Shown one piece after another: positions 49,709 to 60,500 of a stretch of DNA of 64,000 nucleotides (position 1 is the first letter of the stretch; each line of letters starts with the position of its first letter). Source of the DNA: Photobacterium atrarenae (lineage in GTDB: Bacteria; Pseudomonadota; Gammaproteobacteria; Enterobacterales; Vibrionaceae). The notes under the pieces are model-generated. The model saw only the letters and a list, made by a program, of their open reading frames with translations, had not been told where the DNA came from and searched no databases. The position numbers and the translations under genes were made by a program. The stretch is taken from the NCBI RefSeq assembly GCF_024380015.1, contig NZ_CP101508.1:1922902-1986901 (forward strand). The letters are read 5' to 3'.

Positions 49709-49785
49709 ACGACCGTAGCTCAGCTGGTTAGAGCACCACCTTGACATGGTGGGGGTCGGTGGTTCGAGTCCACTCGGTCGTACCA
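49709..49785 (+). tRNA. tRNA-Val(GAC), type A, copy 1
   Basis: 77 nt with encoded CCA. The acceptor ACGACCG pairs with CGGTCGT; the anticodon loop TTGACAT between CCACC and GGTGG gives anticodon GAC. Confidence 0.97.
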
Positions 49786-49832
49786 ATATCGAACGTCAAA
49801 CTAGAACGATTCGAAATACTGAAACTAAATTT

Positions 49833-49909
49833 GCGTCTGTAGCTCAGCTGGTTAGAGTACTACCTTGACATGGTAGGGGTCGGTGGTTCGAGTCCACTCA
49901 GACGCACCA
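49833..49909 (+). tRNA. tRNA-Val(GAC), type B, copy 1
   Basis: 77 nt with CCA. The acceptor GCGTCTG pairs with CAGACGC; the anticodon loop TTGACAT between CTACC and GGTAG gives anticodon GAC. It differs from type A in the acceptor and anticodon stems with compensating changes. Confidence 0.97.
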
Positions 49910-49968
49910 AATTTGAATGTTCTGCCCTTTCGCTTATTTTAATGAATGCGCAGTGCATCATAAATAAT

Positions 49969-50045
49969 ACGACCGTAGCTCAGCTGGTTAGAGCACCACC
50001 TTGACATGGTGGGGGTCGGTGGTTCGAGTCCACTCGGTCGTACCA
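49969..50045 (+). tRNA. tRNA-Val(GAC), type A, copy 2
   Basis: Identical to type A copy 1, 260 bases downstream of it. Confidence 0.97.
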
Positions 50046-50092
50046 ATTTCGAGCGTTAAACCAGAACGATTCGAAATGCTCAAACAAAATCT

Positions 50093-50169
50093 GCGTCTGT
50101 AGCTCAGCTGGTTAGAGTACTACCTTGACATGGTAGGGGTCGGTGGTTCGAGTCCACTCAGACGCACCA
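50093..50169 (+). tRNA. tRNA-Val(GAC), type B, copy 2
   Basis: Identical to type B copy 1, 260 bases downstream of it. Confidence 0.97.
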
Positions 50170-50227
50170 ATTTAAATGCCCCGCCCCTTCGCCTAATGTC
50201 GATTATTCGCGGTGCATCATAAATAAT

Positions 50228-50304
50228 ACGACCGTAGCTCAGCTGGTTAGAGCACCACCTTGACATGGTGGGGGTCGGTGGTTCGAGTCCACTCGGTCGT
50301 ACCA
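50228..50304 (+). tRNA. tRNA-Val(GAC), type A, copy 3
   Basis: Identical to type A copies 1 and 2, 259 bases after copy 2. Confidence 0.97.
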
Positions 50305-50351
50305 GTTTCGAGCGTTAAACCAGAACGATTCGAAATGCTCAAACAAAATTT

Positions 50352-50428
50352 GCGTCTGTAGCTCAGCTGGTTAGAGTACTACCTTGACATGGTAGGGGTC
50401 GGTGGTTCGAGTCCACTCAGACGCACCA
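50352..50428 (+). tRNA. tRNA-Val(GAC), type B, copy 3
   Basis: Identical to the earlier type B copies. It is the last gene of the array and a terminator follows. Confidence 0.97.
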
Positions 50429-50447
50429 ATTATCTCAATCGAGATTG

Positions 50448-50479
50448 AAAAGCCTGTTCTTCGGAACAGGCTTTTTTTG
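50448..50479 (+). terminator. Terminator of the tRNA-Val operon
   Basis: AGCCTGTTC (50451-50459), loop TTCG, GAACAGGCT (50464-50472), then a run of T. Confidence 0.95.
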
Positions 50480-50855
50480 TATACCAACTTGATTACCAAT
50501 GCTGCCGCTCACCATTGTGTTTGCCAAGCAACTTCGCAATCCCATTCACGCCCCGGCACCATCAGCAACAAGTTTTCTCTCACAGCCAGCCACTCGGTTA
50601 CCCCAAGCGACCCCGCATCACCAACACTCCGACGAATAGATGTCGTCATGCCCTGCCACCGACAAATGTTAGTTGCGTGAAAATAATCACATTTTAAACA
50701 GGATGTAATCACAAGGTTTCTATTCTACAAAAGCATATTGTTGATAGTTATCACATTTCCAAAGGCAACCGATTGCGAGTAATTACTCTAAGTGTGAGCA
50801 TATAAACAGTTACTTGCTATCAATGTTAAAAATATCACACTTTTAAGGTCGAATA
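50480..50855. other. Gap between the tRNA array and the porin gene
   Basis: About 375 bases. The porin promoter must lie at the right end. A 67-codon minus-strand frame at 50509-50712 has no recognised features. Confidence 0.45.
50739..50758 (-). promoter_or_regulatory. Weak CRP-like site upstream of the porin
   Basis: On the minus strand AAATGTGA-TAACTA-TCAACA has one perfect CRP half site (TGTGA) and a partial second half. It lies about 100 bases before the porin start. Confidence 0.25.
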
Positions 50856-51938
50856 ATGAAGAGAATAACGACTCATCCAACTAAAGTCGCAGCGCTTGTC
50901 TCTGCACTGCTTTGCGCTTCTACGGTGCAGGCAGCCACCATTTATCAGGATGACCAAGGCAATGCCCTTAACCTATATGGTGAAGTCGGTGTCGGCGGCC
51001 ACTTCGGTGCCAACTACGAATACGGTGAGTTCTACGCCGATCAGGGTTATATCGACGACTCCTTTGCGACTCTGGGCGTGAAAGGTAACAACGGCGATCT
51101 GCTGTACCGCCTCGAAGTCGATTACGAGCGCGAGAACTGGGCCTATGGCTCCGGTGATATGGTGCTGAGCATCGATAAGTTGTACCTCGGTTACGTCCTC
51201 AACGACTACCACTACGTCGAGTTCGGCCTCACCGATACGGCTTTTGATGACTACGACAAATGGGGTGACTTTACCTTTGATACCACGGTCGAAACCGGGG
51301 AAGCCGGCGATCAGGACGCCACGGTGAAGTATGAAGGCACCTACGGCAGCGTGAAGCTAGGGACCTCATACAGCTACAATGCAACCTCTTCCTCCGGCGC
51401 CCTGCTGGGTGACGTGGTCAATGGCTACCTCGGCTACTTTGGCGATCACTTCTCTGCTGTGATTGGCCTGGAAGGGCGCGGCGGCTCTGAAGGCGAGTCC
51501 AAGTATGGTGAGCAAAAACTGATCGGGTTTGGTATGCGCTATGCCCTGACCGACAGCCTGCTGTTTGGCCTCAATGCCTTCTACGAAGAAGAAGATATTG
51601 CCCAATCGAAAACTGCGGTTGATGTGACTGACCCGAACAACAAAATCTACGCCTTTAACGACTACCAAACTTTAAAGAACGAAGGCGCGTTGGTTTCAGC
51701 CAAGTACATCCTGACTGAACAGTGGGAAGTTGTCGGCTCGGCAAACTACGAATCTTACGAGAAGTGGGATGCAGAGAGTGAGTTCTGGAACGGCAAAGAC
51801 ACCGACTGGGGCAACAACCGCACCTGGGGCACCCTGGGTGTGAACTTCAAGCCGACCCGCTCTTCCGTAATTGCCATTGAAGGCAACCTCGGCGAAGCCG
51901 CTCAGGACGCTTACGCCTATGCCCGCGTCTACTTCTAA
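50856..51938 (+). CDS. Gram-negative outer-membrane porin
   Basis: A 360-residue protein with a signal peptide (ALVSALLCASTVQA, cleaved before ATIYQ) and a porin barrel: an N-terminal strand LNLYGEVGVGGHF, acidic loops, alternating strands, and the C-terminal outer-membrane signal AYARVYF. It should form a trimeric diffusion channel. Acidic loop content is high, typical of marine bacteria. The secreted nuclease gene starts 46 bases downstream. Confidence 0.85.
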   Translation: MKRITTHPTKVAALVSALLCASTVQAATIYQDDQGNALNLYGEVGVGGHFGANYEYGEFYADQGYIDDSFATLGVKGNNGDLLYRLEVDYERENWAYGSGDMVLSIDKLYLGYVLNDYHYVEFGLTDTAFDDYDKWGDFTFDTTVETGEAGDQDATVKYEGTYGSVKLGTSYSYNATSSSGALLGDVVNGYLGYFGDHFSAVIGLEGRGGSEGESKYGEQKLIGFGMRYALTDSLLFGLNAFYEEEDIAQSKTAVDVTDPNNKIYAFNDYQTLKNEGALVSAKYILTEQWEVVGSANYESYEKWDAESEFWNGKDTDWGNNRTWGTLGVNFKPTRSSVIAIEGNLGEAAQDAYAYARVYF

Positions 51939-51984
51939 AGACTTTGTGACTACGCAAACTGCGAACAATCAATGAGAACTCACA

Positions 51985-54900
51985 ATGAATAAGAAAATTA
52001 CTTTCCTCTCTGCGGCTATTGCCACCGCCCTCTCCGCCCCTGCGCTGGCGGATATCAACGATATTATTATTTCCGAGTATGTTGAAGGCTCAAGCAACAA
52101 CAGAGCAATTGAACTGACTAACCTTGGCACTACCGACTACGCCTTTGACGGCACGATTGCGCTCTATTATGACAACGGCAAATACACAAATGCCATTCAA
52201 GATAAAGACGGCAATCCAATCCTGAAGAATGTCATCATTCCGGCGCAAAAGTCCGTAGTCATTATTCATGGCGATGCCAGCCAGGCGCTTAAAGATGCTG
52301 TTACATCCAATAACTCCAACACTGTGCCCTCCGGCAACTGGACTCAATCTGGTCATAATTCTTTAAACTTCAATGGTGATGATGCCGTCTTGCTGGCAAA
52401 CACTAATGATACATCCCAAGTTCACGATATTATCGGTGTCAAAGGCTCATACTGGGGCGCAGATAGAACCCTTCGCCGTCTGAAAACAGCCACCATGCCG
52501 AGCGCAACATACAAAGGCAGTGACTGGGCACGATCTGATGTAGATGACTTCTCCGGCCTAGGCGATCCAACCCTTTCCGAACAACCTCCTATCCCAACCC
52601 CTTGTACGGATGCCAACGGCAAGTTCGAAACCAAAGCGATTGGTGAGGTTCAGGGCACAGGATTCCGCTCACCTCTCCTGGCGGACGGCAAGTTTGTCAG
52701 CGACAACGAATACCAGATAGAAGGCGTGGTCAGCGCAGTGGGTACTAGTCTGATGCAAGGCTTCTACCTCTACAGCAGCGATGGCAATGAGCTGACCTCC
52801 GATGGTGTGTTTGTGGCAACCGACTCTTATGTAGATGAAAACCTAGTCGGTCAAACGGTTTGTGTGATCGGCCAGGTTGAAGAAGCCGGCGGCCTGACGC
52901 AAATTCTGCCAACCGACGCTCAATGGGAAGTCATTGGCGCTGGTACAGTGCCATCCGCTGTTGACTTAACTCGTATTTCGGCTGATGGCGACAACTTCCG
53001 TGCTACCCTGGAGCGTTTTGAAGGCATGAAGGTCAGGCTGCCGCAAGATATGGATAGCAGCGAGGACGGTGCGCAGGATATGCGGGTGTCGCGAGCATTC
53101 AGCTATGACTTCGACAGTAAACGCAATAATATGGTGCTGGCCTATAAACGCCCGAACATGCAACCCAACCAGCAACATGTCGCCGGCAGCGTGGAATCGC
53201 AACTTCAGGCCAGCCAGAACCAGAACTACCGCCTTTTCGTCGATTCCGACAAGGAACCACAAAGCGGCAAAATCCCATACTATCCAGGTTTCAACACCAA
53301 GCCGCACGAAAACTATATCCGAGTTAACGACAGCATCGTTGGCCTGGAAGGCATGCTCACCTACAAAGAAGATGAGTTCCGCCTGGTCCCGACCAATAAT
53401 ATCAACAGTGATAACATCACACACAACACACCGCGCACTTCATCGCCGAAGCTCAACGACGACACCACCTTCGAGCAGTTCCCCATTCGGATAGCGACGC
53501 AAAACGTGCTGAACTTCTTCAACTCGCCATACGGCGGCGCGGAGAACCAGCATGGGGATAACCGTGGAGCCGAGAGTGAGATTGAATATACCAAGCAGAA
53601 AGATAAAATCGTTGAAGCGATTTATGGCCTGGATGCAGACATCATCGGCCTGATGGAAATCGAAAATAACGGCTTTGGCGATTTTAGTGCCATTACTGAG
53701 TTGGTCAACGCAATCAATGCCAAGTACACCGAAGAAGACTATTCAGATCGCCACGGCAAAGAATCGATTGAAAACAAGTATGTGTTCGTCGGGTTCGATT
53801 CAGACGGCAACACGGTTCTGGATGAGCTTGACTCAGTGGGCGGCGATGCGATTGCTTCCGGCCTGCTCTACCGCCCGAGCAAAGTGACCCTGGAGTTCTC
53901 GAAAGTGATCCCGATGCCGTACCAGAAAGCACCGATGATCACCGATGAGAACGGCGCGGCAATCGTCGACGGCAAAGGCGAAGTTCGTGAAAGCGGCAAG
54001 AACTACCAGCGGGATACCGTGGCGGCGACCTTCTGGGTCAATCACACCGGGAAGAAACTGACGGTCGCTGTCAACCACCTGAAATCCAAAGGCTCAACCT
54101 GTTGGGAAGACTGGCAGGGCTGGGAGAAATGGGACAACTTTGATCCGACGGAAGACGATGTCAAAGATGATGACTTCCAGGGTTCTTGCGAAAACTTCCG
54201 CGTCGCGGCTGCCGTTCAGCTAGGCAAAGAAATGACCAAGATGGGCGGCGATCAAGTGATTATGGGGGATATGAACTCTTACGCCCAGGAAGACCCGATG
54301 CTGGTACTGACAACTATCCCAACCGGGAAAACAGTGAAAGCAGCACGGGATACCTTCATTGGCTACAAACCGCAGTTCGGTGAAAACGGCGCAGTGATCA
54401 CCGACAGCTACGGCTATCTCAATGCGGTGGCCATGAAAGATAAAGAGCATGGCCGAAGCAGCTGGAGCTACTCGTACAATGACGAGATCGGCTCGCTGGA
54501 TCATGTCCTGATCACTAAAACGCTGGAAAAGAAACTATTGGATGCGACGGACTGGCACATCAACGCAGCCGAATCACCGCTGTTTGATTACAGCGAAAAG
54601 CATAAAGGCAGTGCCGCAGATAAACTCTACAAAGCCGATGCATTCCGCTCGTCCGATCATGACTCTGCAATTATTGCCCTGGGCTATGGATATGGTGAAA
54701 CCGAAGGTGAGCGCGTCATACTACCAAGCAAGAGCGGCCGGATTGAAGTGGCTTACCCGGTGAAAGGTGCGACAGCTGGCCAGGTTGCCAAAATTTCATT
54801 CTCGCCAGAGCCAGAAGACATGGCTAATGTTGCCCTGCCGTCTGTGACGCTGACTGAAAATGGCGATCAAACCGTCATGTTCGATGTCAACGGCATCGAA

Positions 54901-55116
54901 CCCGGTGAGTACACCGTCACCATGACGCTGGAAAATCCACTCACCAAAGCCGCGGTTGAGGAATCCACACGGACCATGCAGGTCACGGTGATCAAGCGTG
55001 ATTCGCTGACGCCGAAAACCACCGTTGAACCGTATGACGGCAGCGGCGGCTCATTCAGCCTGTTTGGTCTGCTGTCGATGCTGGGGCTGGGCTTCCTGCG
55101 CCGTAACAAACGTTAA
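51985..55116 (+). CDS. ExeM/NucH-type extracellular endonuclease with GlyGly-CTERM tail
   Basis: A 1043-residue secreted nuclease. A signal peptide (ATALSAPALA) is followed by a lamin-tail domain (residues about 20-150, ISEYVEGSSNNRAIELTN), an OB-fold-like region (about 210-320), and an endonuclease/exonuclease/phosphatase domain (about 500-895) with QNVLNFF, LMEIENNGFGD, VNHLKSKGS, MGDMNSYAQ, SLDHVLITK and RSSDHDSAI. The end SGGSFSLFGLLSMLGLGF followed by basic residues is a GlyGly-CTERM sorting signal, cut by rhombosortase and usually linked with type II secretion. It degrades extracellular DNA. Confidence 0.92.
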   Translation: MNKKITFLSAAIATALSAPALADINDIIISEYVEGSSNNRAIELTNLGTTDYAFDGTIALYYDNGKYTNAIQDKDGNPILKNVIIPAQKSVVIIHGDASQALKDAVTSNNSNTVPSGNWTQSGHNSLNFNGDDAVLLANTNDTSQVHDIIGVKGSYWGADRTLRRLKTATMPSATYKGSDWARSDVDDFSGLGDPTLSEQPPIPTPCTDANGKFETKAIGEVQGTGFRSPLLADGKFVSDNEYQIEGVVSAVGTSLMQGFYLYSSDGNELTSDGVFVATDSYVDENLVGQTVCVIGQVEEAGGLTQILPTDAQWEVIGAGTVPSAVDLTRISADGDNFRATLERFEGMKVRLPQDMDSSEDGAQDMRVSRAFSYDFDSKRNNMVLAYKRPNMQPNQQHVAGSVESQLQASQNQNYRLFVDSDKEPQSGKIPYYPGFNTKPHENYIRVNDSIVGLEGMLTYKEDEFRLVPTNNINSDNITHNTPRTSSPKLNDDTTFEQFPIRIATQNVLNFFNSPYGGAENQHGDNRGAESEIEYTKQKDKIVEAIYGLDADIIGLMEIENNGFGDFSAITELVNAINAKYTEEDYSDRHGKESIENKYVFVGFDSDGNTVLDELDSVGGDAIASGLLYRPSKVTLEFSKVIPMPYQKAPMITDENGAAIVDGKGEVRESGKNYQRDTVAATFWVNHTGKKLTVAVNHLKSKGSTCWEDWQGWEKWDNFDPTEDDVKDDDFQGSCENFRVAAAVQLGKEMTKMGGDQVIMGDMNSYAQEDPMLVLTTIPTGKTVKAARDTFIGYKPQFGENGAVITDSYGYLNAVAMKDKEHGRSSWSYSYNDEIGSLDHVLITKTLEKKLLDATDWHINAAESPLFDYSEKHKGSAADKLYKADAFRSSDHDSAIIALGYGYGETEGERVILPSKSGRIEVAYPVKGATAGQVAKISFSPEPEDMANVALPSVTLTENGDQTVMFDVNGIEPGEYTVTMTLENPLTKAAVEESTRTMQVTVIKRDSLTPKTTVEPYDGSGGSFSLFGLLSMLGLGFLRRNKR

Positions 55117-55147
55117 CCCGTCGACCAAAAGACACAACCAACATCAA

Positions 55148-55176
55148 GAGGCCGGGTTCCGGCCTCTTTTTTTATG
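55148..55176 (+). terminator. Terminator of the nuclease gene
   Basis: AGAGGCCGG, loop GTT, CCGGCCTCT, then a run of T. Confidence 0.9.
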
Positions 55177-55219
55177 TGTTGTTTATGAGATAAATGCCCG
55201 ACGGCATCATAAATGGACG

Positions 55220-55972
55220 TTACTCTGCCTGACTGAGTGCCGCTTGGTACGCCTCCGGAATATCCCCGTCACAAATAAACTGATCAATCTGATCCAGCTG
55301 GCACACAAAAGCCGATTTGACGACGCCCAGCTTGCTGTGATCCGCCACCAGAATTTTCCGCCGGGATTGCGCAATCGCCTTCAACTTATACGGTAACTCT
55401 TGGTAGGAATAACAGGTGATCCCCATTGTCGCATCAATACCGGCTGCAGAGACAAACATCAAATCGAAACGCAGATGATCGATCTCGCTCTGTACCCCAA
55501 GCGGGTAGAAATTATCATGCTCAGGGTCATATGCCCCGCCGCACAGAATCGCGCGACAGTTGGCTTTCTTTTTCAGAGCCATAAAGGTATTGAACGAGAA
55601 GCACACCCCGGTAAATGGGATGGTCGCGTCAATCGCCTCAATTAAATGGATATTGGTGGTACCGTTATCGAAAAAGACCGTCTGATCCTTCGCCACATGT
55701 GCCGCAGCGATCGATCCGATCAGCTGCTTTTCCTGCACATGATTGCCGCTTTGCTCCTGCAAGATATAGCGACCGCCCGGCTGATTTCTTGGCTTGCTGA
55801 CAATATAGCCACCAATCAGACTGACCAGCTCGCTGGGCTCGCTGAAATCCCGGCGGATCGTCATTTCAGATACGCCCAGATGTTGCGCAGCTTGCTTCAA
55901 ATGGACCTTTTCCCGGCTTGCCAGCAGTTCATTGAGTTGCTGAAGTCTGCGCTCTCTTTTTGTTTCTGCCAT
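55220..55972 (-). CDS. deoR: Deoxyribose operon repressor, DeoR
   Basis: A 250-residue regulator. The helix-turn-helix is LKQAAQHLGVSEMTIRRDF, and the sugar-phosphate-binding domain has FFDNGTTNIHLIEAID, FTGVCFSFNTFMALK and ILVADHSKLGVVKSAF. Wording matches E. coli DeoR, which represses nucleoside/deoxyribose breakdown and responds to deoxyribose-5-phosphate. No deo gene is adjacent. It is convergent with the secreted nuclease. Confidence 0.85.
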   Translation of the reverse strand: MAETKRERRLQQLNELLASREKVHLKQAAQHLGVSEMTIRRDFSEPSELVSLIGGYIVSKPRNQPGGRYILQEQSGNHVQEKQLIGSIAAAHVAKDQTVFFDNGTTNIHLIEAIDATIPFTGVCFSFNTFMALKKKANCRAILCGGAYDPEHDNFYPLGVQSEIDHLRFDLMFVSAAGIDATMGITCYSYQELPYKLKAIAQSRRKILVADHSKLGVVKSAFVCQLDQIDQFICDGDIPEAYQAALSQAE

Positions 55973-56450
55973 TCGCAGCCCTGCTAGTTATCAATCACCA
56001 GTCGCCTCAGCATCCATCATTCCAATCACGATGATGTGCAAGGCAACTACTTGTTTCCTGCTAGGATAGAACATGTGTCGCGGGCAATAAAACGAATATT
56101 ATCAACAGTTTGATCAAGACGAAGAATTCACGGCTTGTGGGATCCAATTCCCACCCGGCAAACCGAGCTTCATCATACAGGATGCTTGTCATCATACTCA
56201 GAAGAGGCGACCACGTCATATGTCCCCTCATCATTTTCCCCACTCGAAATTCCCTCTCTGGAGAGGAGCGACCGGATTGTTCCAACTGTTAATTCTCTCA
56301 TCACAATATTTGAGACATTACGCATAAAAACCAATGAAACTAAACGCATTAGCAGGGTGAATATCTTATCAAGGCCGACAGTCTGGCTGTAAACTAACAA
56401 TAATCTGTGCTGCTTTTTGCCCACGCTTTCTGCCACAAGGACAGTTGCTC
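55973..56450. other. AT-rich divergent region of deoR and the RND operon
   Basis: About 480 bases. Short minus-strand frames here show no domains. Promoters for both flanking units are expected, but no clear operator was identified. Confidence 0.45.
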
Positions 56451-57551
56451 ATGTTGCCGTTAAAACAATTACTTTCCAGAAAACCTTGGATTATTTCACT
56501 GTGCGTAGTCCTGGGTATTGGCCTCTGGCTGCTCAGCGGACAGACTTCCGATGACGCTACCAAGCAAGACCCGTCAGCGGCCACACGGCAGTCCTCTACA
56601 CCGCCTTTGGCTAAAGTTGTGGTTGAACAGTTTCAGACCAGCCCAACCCAGAAAGCCATCACGCTGTATGGCCGGACCGCCCCGGATCGCGAAGCAACCC
56701 TGGCTGCTGAGGTAGCAGGCACCGTTGAGCAACTCCAGATTCGCAAAGGCCAACGCGTCACCAAAGGCCAGCCGCTGATCCGGCTGGACAAGGCAGACCG
56801 CGAACTGCAACTCAAACGAGCCCAGGCACTGCTGCGTGTCAGAGAGAAAGAATTCAATGCCTCCCGCTCCTTGCGGGCGAAAGGCTTACAGGGTGAAGTC
56901 GCCCTCAGCCAGGCGGAAGCGGCGCTCATCGAAGCCAAGGCCACCGTGCGGAATCTGGAACTGGCACTGGAAGATACAGTGGTCACGGCTCCTTTTGACG
57001 GTATTATTGAAAACCTGCTGGTTGAGCAAGGCGATTATCTCGGCGTCGGCGATCCGGTGGCCACCATCGTCGATCTCAACCCCCTGGTGATCGGCGCTGA
57101 TGTCAATGAACGCCATATTCAGCAAATTCAGCGCGGTATGGATGCCAATATCACGTTGGTGGACGGCGCAACCACCAAAGGTGAGCTCAGATACCAGGCT
57201 TCCGTGGCCGATCCGCAAACCAACACCTTTGCCATTGAAATCGAAATTCCCAATCCCGACATGCGGCTCAACGCTGGGGCCAGTGCCAGTGTCGAGTTGG
57301 TCCTTGATACCCGTGAGGCGATTAAGGTCAGTCCGTCCATGCTGGCACTCGATGAGGCCGGCAACCTCGGCATTAAAACCCTGGTCAAAGATAACAAAGT
57401 CAGTTTCGTTCCTATCTCGATTGTCAAGGTTGAACCAGACGGCATCTGGCTTGATGGTGTCGGCAAACAGGTATCCGTGATCACGGTTGGTCAAGGGTTC
57501 GTCCGTGATGGCGAGAATGTTATCCCGGTACAACAGGCGGAGGCGAAGTAA
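56451..57551 (+). CDS. RND efflux pump, periplasmic adaptor subunit
   Basis: A 366-residue membrane-fusion protein. An N-terminal anchor helix (PWIISLCVVLGIGLWLLSG) is followed by a split lipoyl/barrel-sandwich domain (REATLAAEVAGTVEQLQIRK ... VVTAPFDGIIENLLVEQGD), a helical hairpin (about residues 110-165) and a beta-barrel (DANITLVDGATTKGELRY). ATG 56451 has AAGGA ten bases upstream. Its stop overlaps the permease start (TAATG), so the two are coupled. No outer-membrane TolC gene is near. Confidence 0.88.
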   Translation: MLPLKQLLSRKPWIISLCVVLGIGLWLLSGQTSDDATKQDPSAATRQSSTPPLAKVVVEQFQTSPTQKAITLYGRTAPDREATLAAEVAGTVEQLQIRKGQRVTKGQPLIRLDKADRELQLKRAQALLRVREKEFNASRSLRAKGLQGEVALSQAEAALIEAKATVRNLELALEDTVVTAPFDGIIENLLVEQGDYLGVGDPVATIVDLNPLVIGADVNERHIQQIQRGMDANITLVDGATTKGELRYQASVADPQTNTFAIEIEIPNPDMRLNAGASASVELVLDTREAIKVSPSMLALDEAGNLGIKTLVKDNKVSFVPISIVKVEPDGIWLDGVGKQVSVITVGQGFVRDGENVIPVQQAEAK

Positions 57552-60500
57552 TGCTGACTTTGATTGACGCCGCACTCAGCCGCGCGAGGACCATGATCAC
57601 CCTGCTGATCCTGATTTTGATCGCCGGGGCCATCATGTACCGCATGATGCCGAAAGAATCGAACCCCGACATCACCATTCCGGTCATCTATACCTCCGTC
57701 ACCCATGAGGGGATCAGCCCGGAAGATGCCGAGCGCCTCCTGGTACGCCCACTGGAAAAAGAATTGCGCACGATTGAAGGCATCAAGGAAATGGAGTCTT
57801 CAGCCGCAGAAGGCTATGCCTCCGTAGTACTCGAATTTAATGCCGGTACCGATATCGAAGAAGCCCTGACCGACGTGCGAGAGGCCGTCGATCTGGCTAA
57901 GGTGAAACTGCCCAGCGACAGTGACGAACCCAAGGTGAAAGAAATCACCATCGCCAGCTTTGATCCAGTGCTATCGATGGTCCTTTATGGCACCGTCCCC
58001 GAGCGCACCATCGTCCAAATTGCCCGTAAGCTGCAGGATGAGCTGGAAAGTTACCGCCAGATCCTCGAAGTCGACATTGCCGGGGACCGGGAAGATGTGG
58101 TCGAAGTCGTGGTCGAGCCGCTGCTGATGGAAAGCTACGGCCTGGATCAGGCCGATGTGTTTAACCTGGTCGCCCGGAACAACCGGGTCGTCGCGGCCGG
58201 TTATATCGACAGTGGTTACGGCCGCTTCTCGGTCAAAGTGCCTTCCGTGTTTGACTCGCTGAAAGATATCCTCGAGCTGCCGATCAAAGTCGAAGGCAAT
58301 ACCGTGATCACCTTCGGTGATATTGCAACGGTTCGCCGGGCATTCCGGGATCCCGACAGCTTTGCCCGCCTCAACGGCCAACCGGCCGTCGTGCTGGATG
58401 TGAAAAAGCGCGCCGGGGAAAATATCATTGAAACCGTCGAAATCGTCAAAGCGGTGATGGCGGAAGCCCAACAGTTAGACGACTGGCCCGATAACCTGCT
58501 GGTGGAATACACCCTGGATCAGTCCAGGGATGTCAAAACCATGCTGGTGGACCTGCAGAACAATATCTTGTCTGCGATCATCCTGGTGGTGATCGTGATC
58601 CTGGCTATCCTCGGTGCCCGCACGGCATTGTTAGTCGGGATCTCGATCCCCGGCTCTTTCCTCACCGGCTTATTAGTCCTGGCCGTCAGCGGTATTACCA
58701 TCAATATCGTGGTTTTGTTCTCGCTCATCATGGCCGTCGGGATGCTGGTCGACGGTGCCATTGTGGTCACTGAGTATGCCGACCGTCGGATGCAGGAAAA
58801 CATCCCGCGCAAACAAGCCTATCAGGAAGCGGCCAAGCGGATGGCCTGGCCGATCACCGCATCGACCGCCACCACCCTGGCCGCCTTCGCACCCATGCTG
58901 TTCTGGCCGGATACCACTGGGGAATTCATGCGCTACCTGCCGCTGACTCTGATTGCCACTCTGAGTGCCTCACTGGTGATGGCAATGCTGTTCGTCCCGG
59001 TTCTCGGCAGCGTGATCGGTAAACCGCAATACATCAGCCCGGCGGCGCAACAACGCAAAATTGCCGTAGAAAACGGCCAGTTTGAGCAGGCCACGGGGCT
59101 GACCCGCTTCTACCTCCGCAGCCTGAGTATCGCCCTGCGTCACCCGCTGAAAATCCTGATTGCTGCACTGGTCTTTGCAGCAAGCGTCGGCTTTGCCTAT
59201 GACAGAGCCGGACTGGGTGTAGTGTTTTTCCCGGAAGTCGATCCCCCCCACTTTACCATCAAAGCCCGCTCGTACGGCGATCTGTCGATCTATGAAAAAG
59301 ATCAGCTGATGCAACAACTCGAAGCCCGGGTGCTGGGCACAGAAGGGATCAGCAGCGTCTACACCCGTACCGGGGGCGACGATCAGATTGGCCACATTCA
59401 GATTAACCCGCTCGACTGGCAATACCGGCCACCCGTGAAAGACATTATTGCCGAACTACGGGATAAAACGGCAGATCTGGCCGGCATTGAGCTTGAATTT
59501 ACTTCTCCGGAAGCCGGGCCACCAAGTGAGCATGATCTGCTGATTGAAATCAGCGGGACCGACAGCGAAGAAATGTCGGATACTGTGCAGCAACTGCGCC
59601 GTTGGATGGAATCCCAGGCTGCATTTACCAATATCTCCGACTCCGATAACAAACCGGGGATCGACTGGGAAATCAATATTGCGCGGGACGACGCTGCCCG
59701 CTTCGGCGGTGATGCGACCCTGGTTGGCAACACGGTGCAATTTGTCACCAATGGGTTGAAAATTGGTGATTATCTCCCGAACGATACCGATGAAGAAGTG
59801 GATATTCTGGTTCGTTATCCGCAGGAAAAGCGGGATATCGGCCAGTTCAACGAGCTGCGAGTCAAAACCCAGTACGGCCTGGTGCCCATCACCAACTTCT
59901 CCAGCATTACGCCGTCGCCCAAACAACATACGATCAGCCGGATTGATGGCAAGCGCGTAGTTCAGGTGATGGCGGATATGGCACCGGGCTATAACCTGAG
60001 CCTGGAGATCCCCAATATTCAGGCAGCGATTGACAGCATGCCAATTCCTTCCAGCGTCAACGCTGAAATCCGCGGCCAGAACGAGGAGCAAGCCAGCTCA
60101 CAGCGTTTTCTGGAAACTGCGTTTGTTGTCGCCCTGGCTGTCATGGGACTCATCCTGGTGACCCAGTTCAACAGCTTCTATCAGGCATTTCTGATCTTGA
60201 GTGCCGTGCTGTTCTCAACGGTCGGTGTATTCCTCGGCTTACTCGTGTTTCAGCGCCCGTTCGGGGTGATCATGTCCGGGATCGGAGTCATTTCACTGGC
60301 CGGGATCGTGGTCAACAACAACATCGTCCTGATCGATACCTATAACCAGCTCCGCAAGCAAGGCTATGAGAAAACCGTCGCGATTATGCACACCGGTGCC
60401 CAACGTTTGCGCCCGGTGTTGTTGACGACGATTACCACGATTCTGGGGCTGCTGCCGATGGTGATGGAAATGAATATTGACCTCATCGGCCGCAAGGTCG

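Larger units (their letters stand above)
49709..50428 (+). repeat. Three tandem units of about 260 bp (tRNA-Val A + B)
   Basis: Each unit holds type A, a spacer of about 47 bases and type B. The spacers also match, for example AGAACGATTCGAAAT in all three A-B spacers, so whole units were duplicated. The first A-B spacer differs most. Confidence 0.9.

Noticed and set aside
50509..50712. A 67-codon minus-strand frame between the tRNA array and the porin
   Set aside because: It shows no recognisable motif and no clear start. It could be a remnant, but I cannot support it.
56173..56436. An 87-codon minus-strand frame between deoR and the RND operon
   Set aside because: The region is AT-rich, overlapping frames exist on both strands, and no domain or ribosome binding site is seen.
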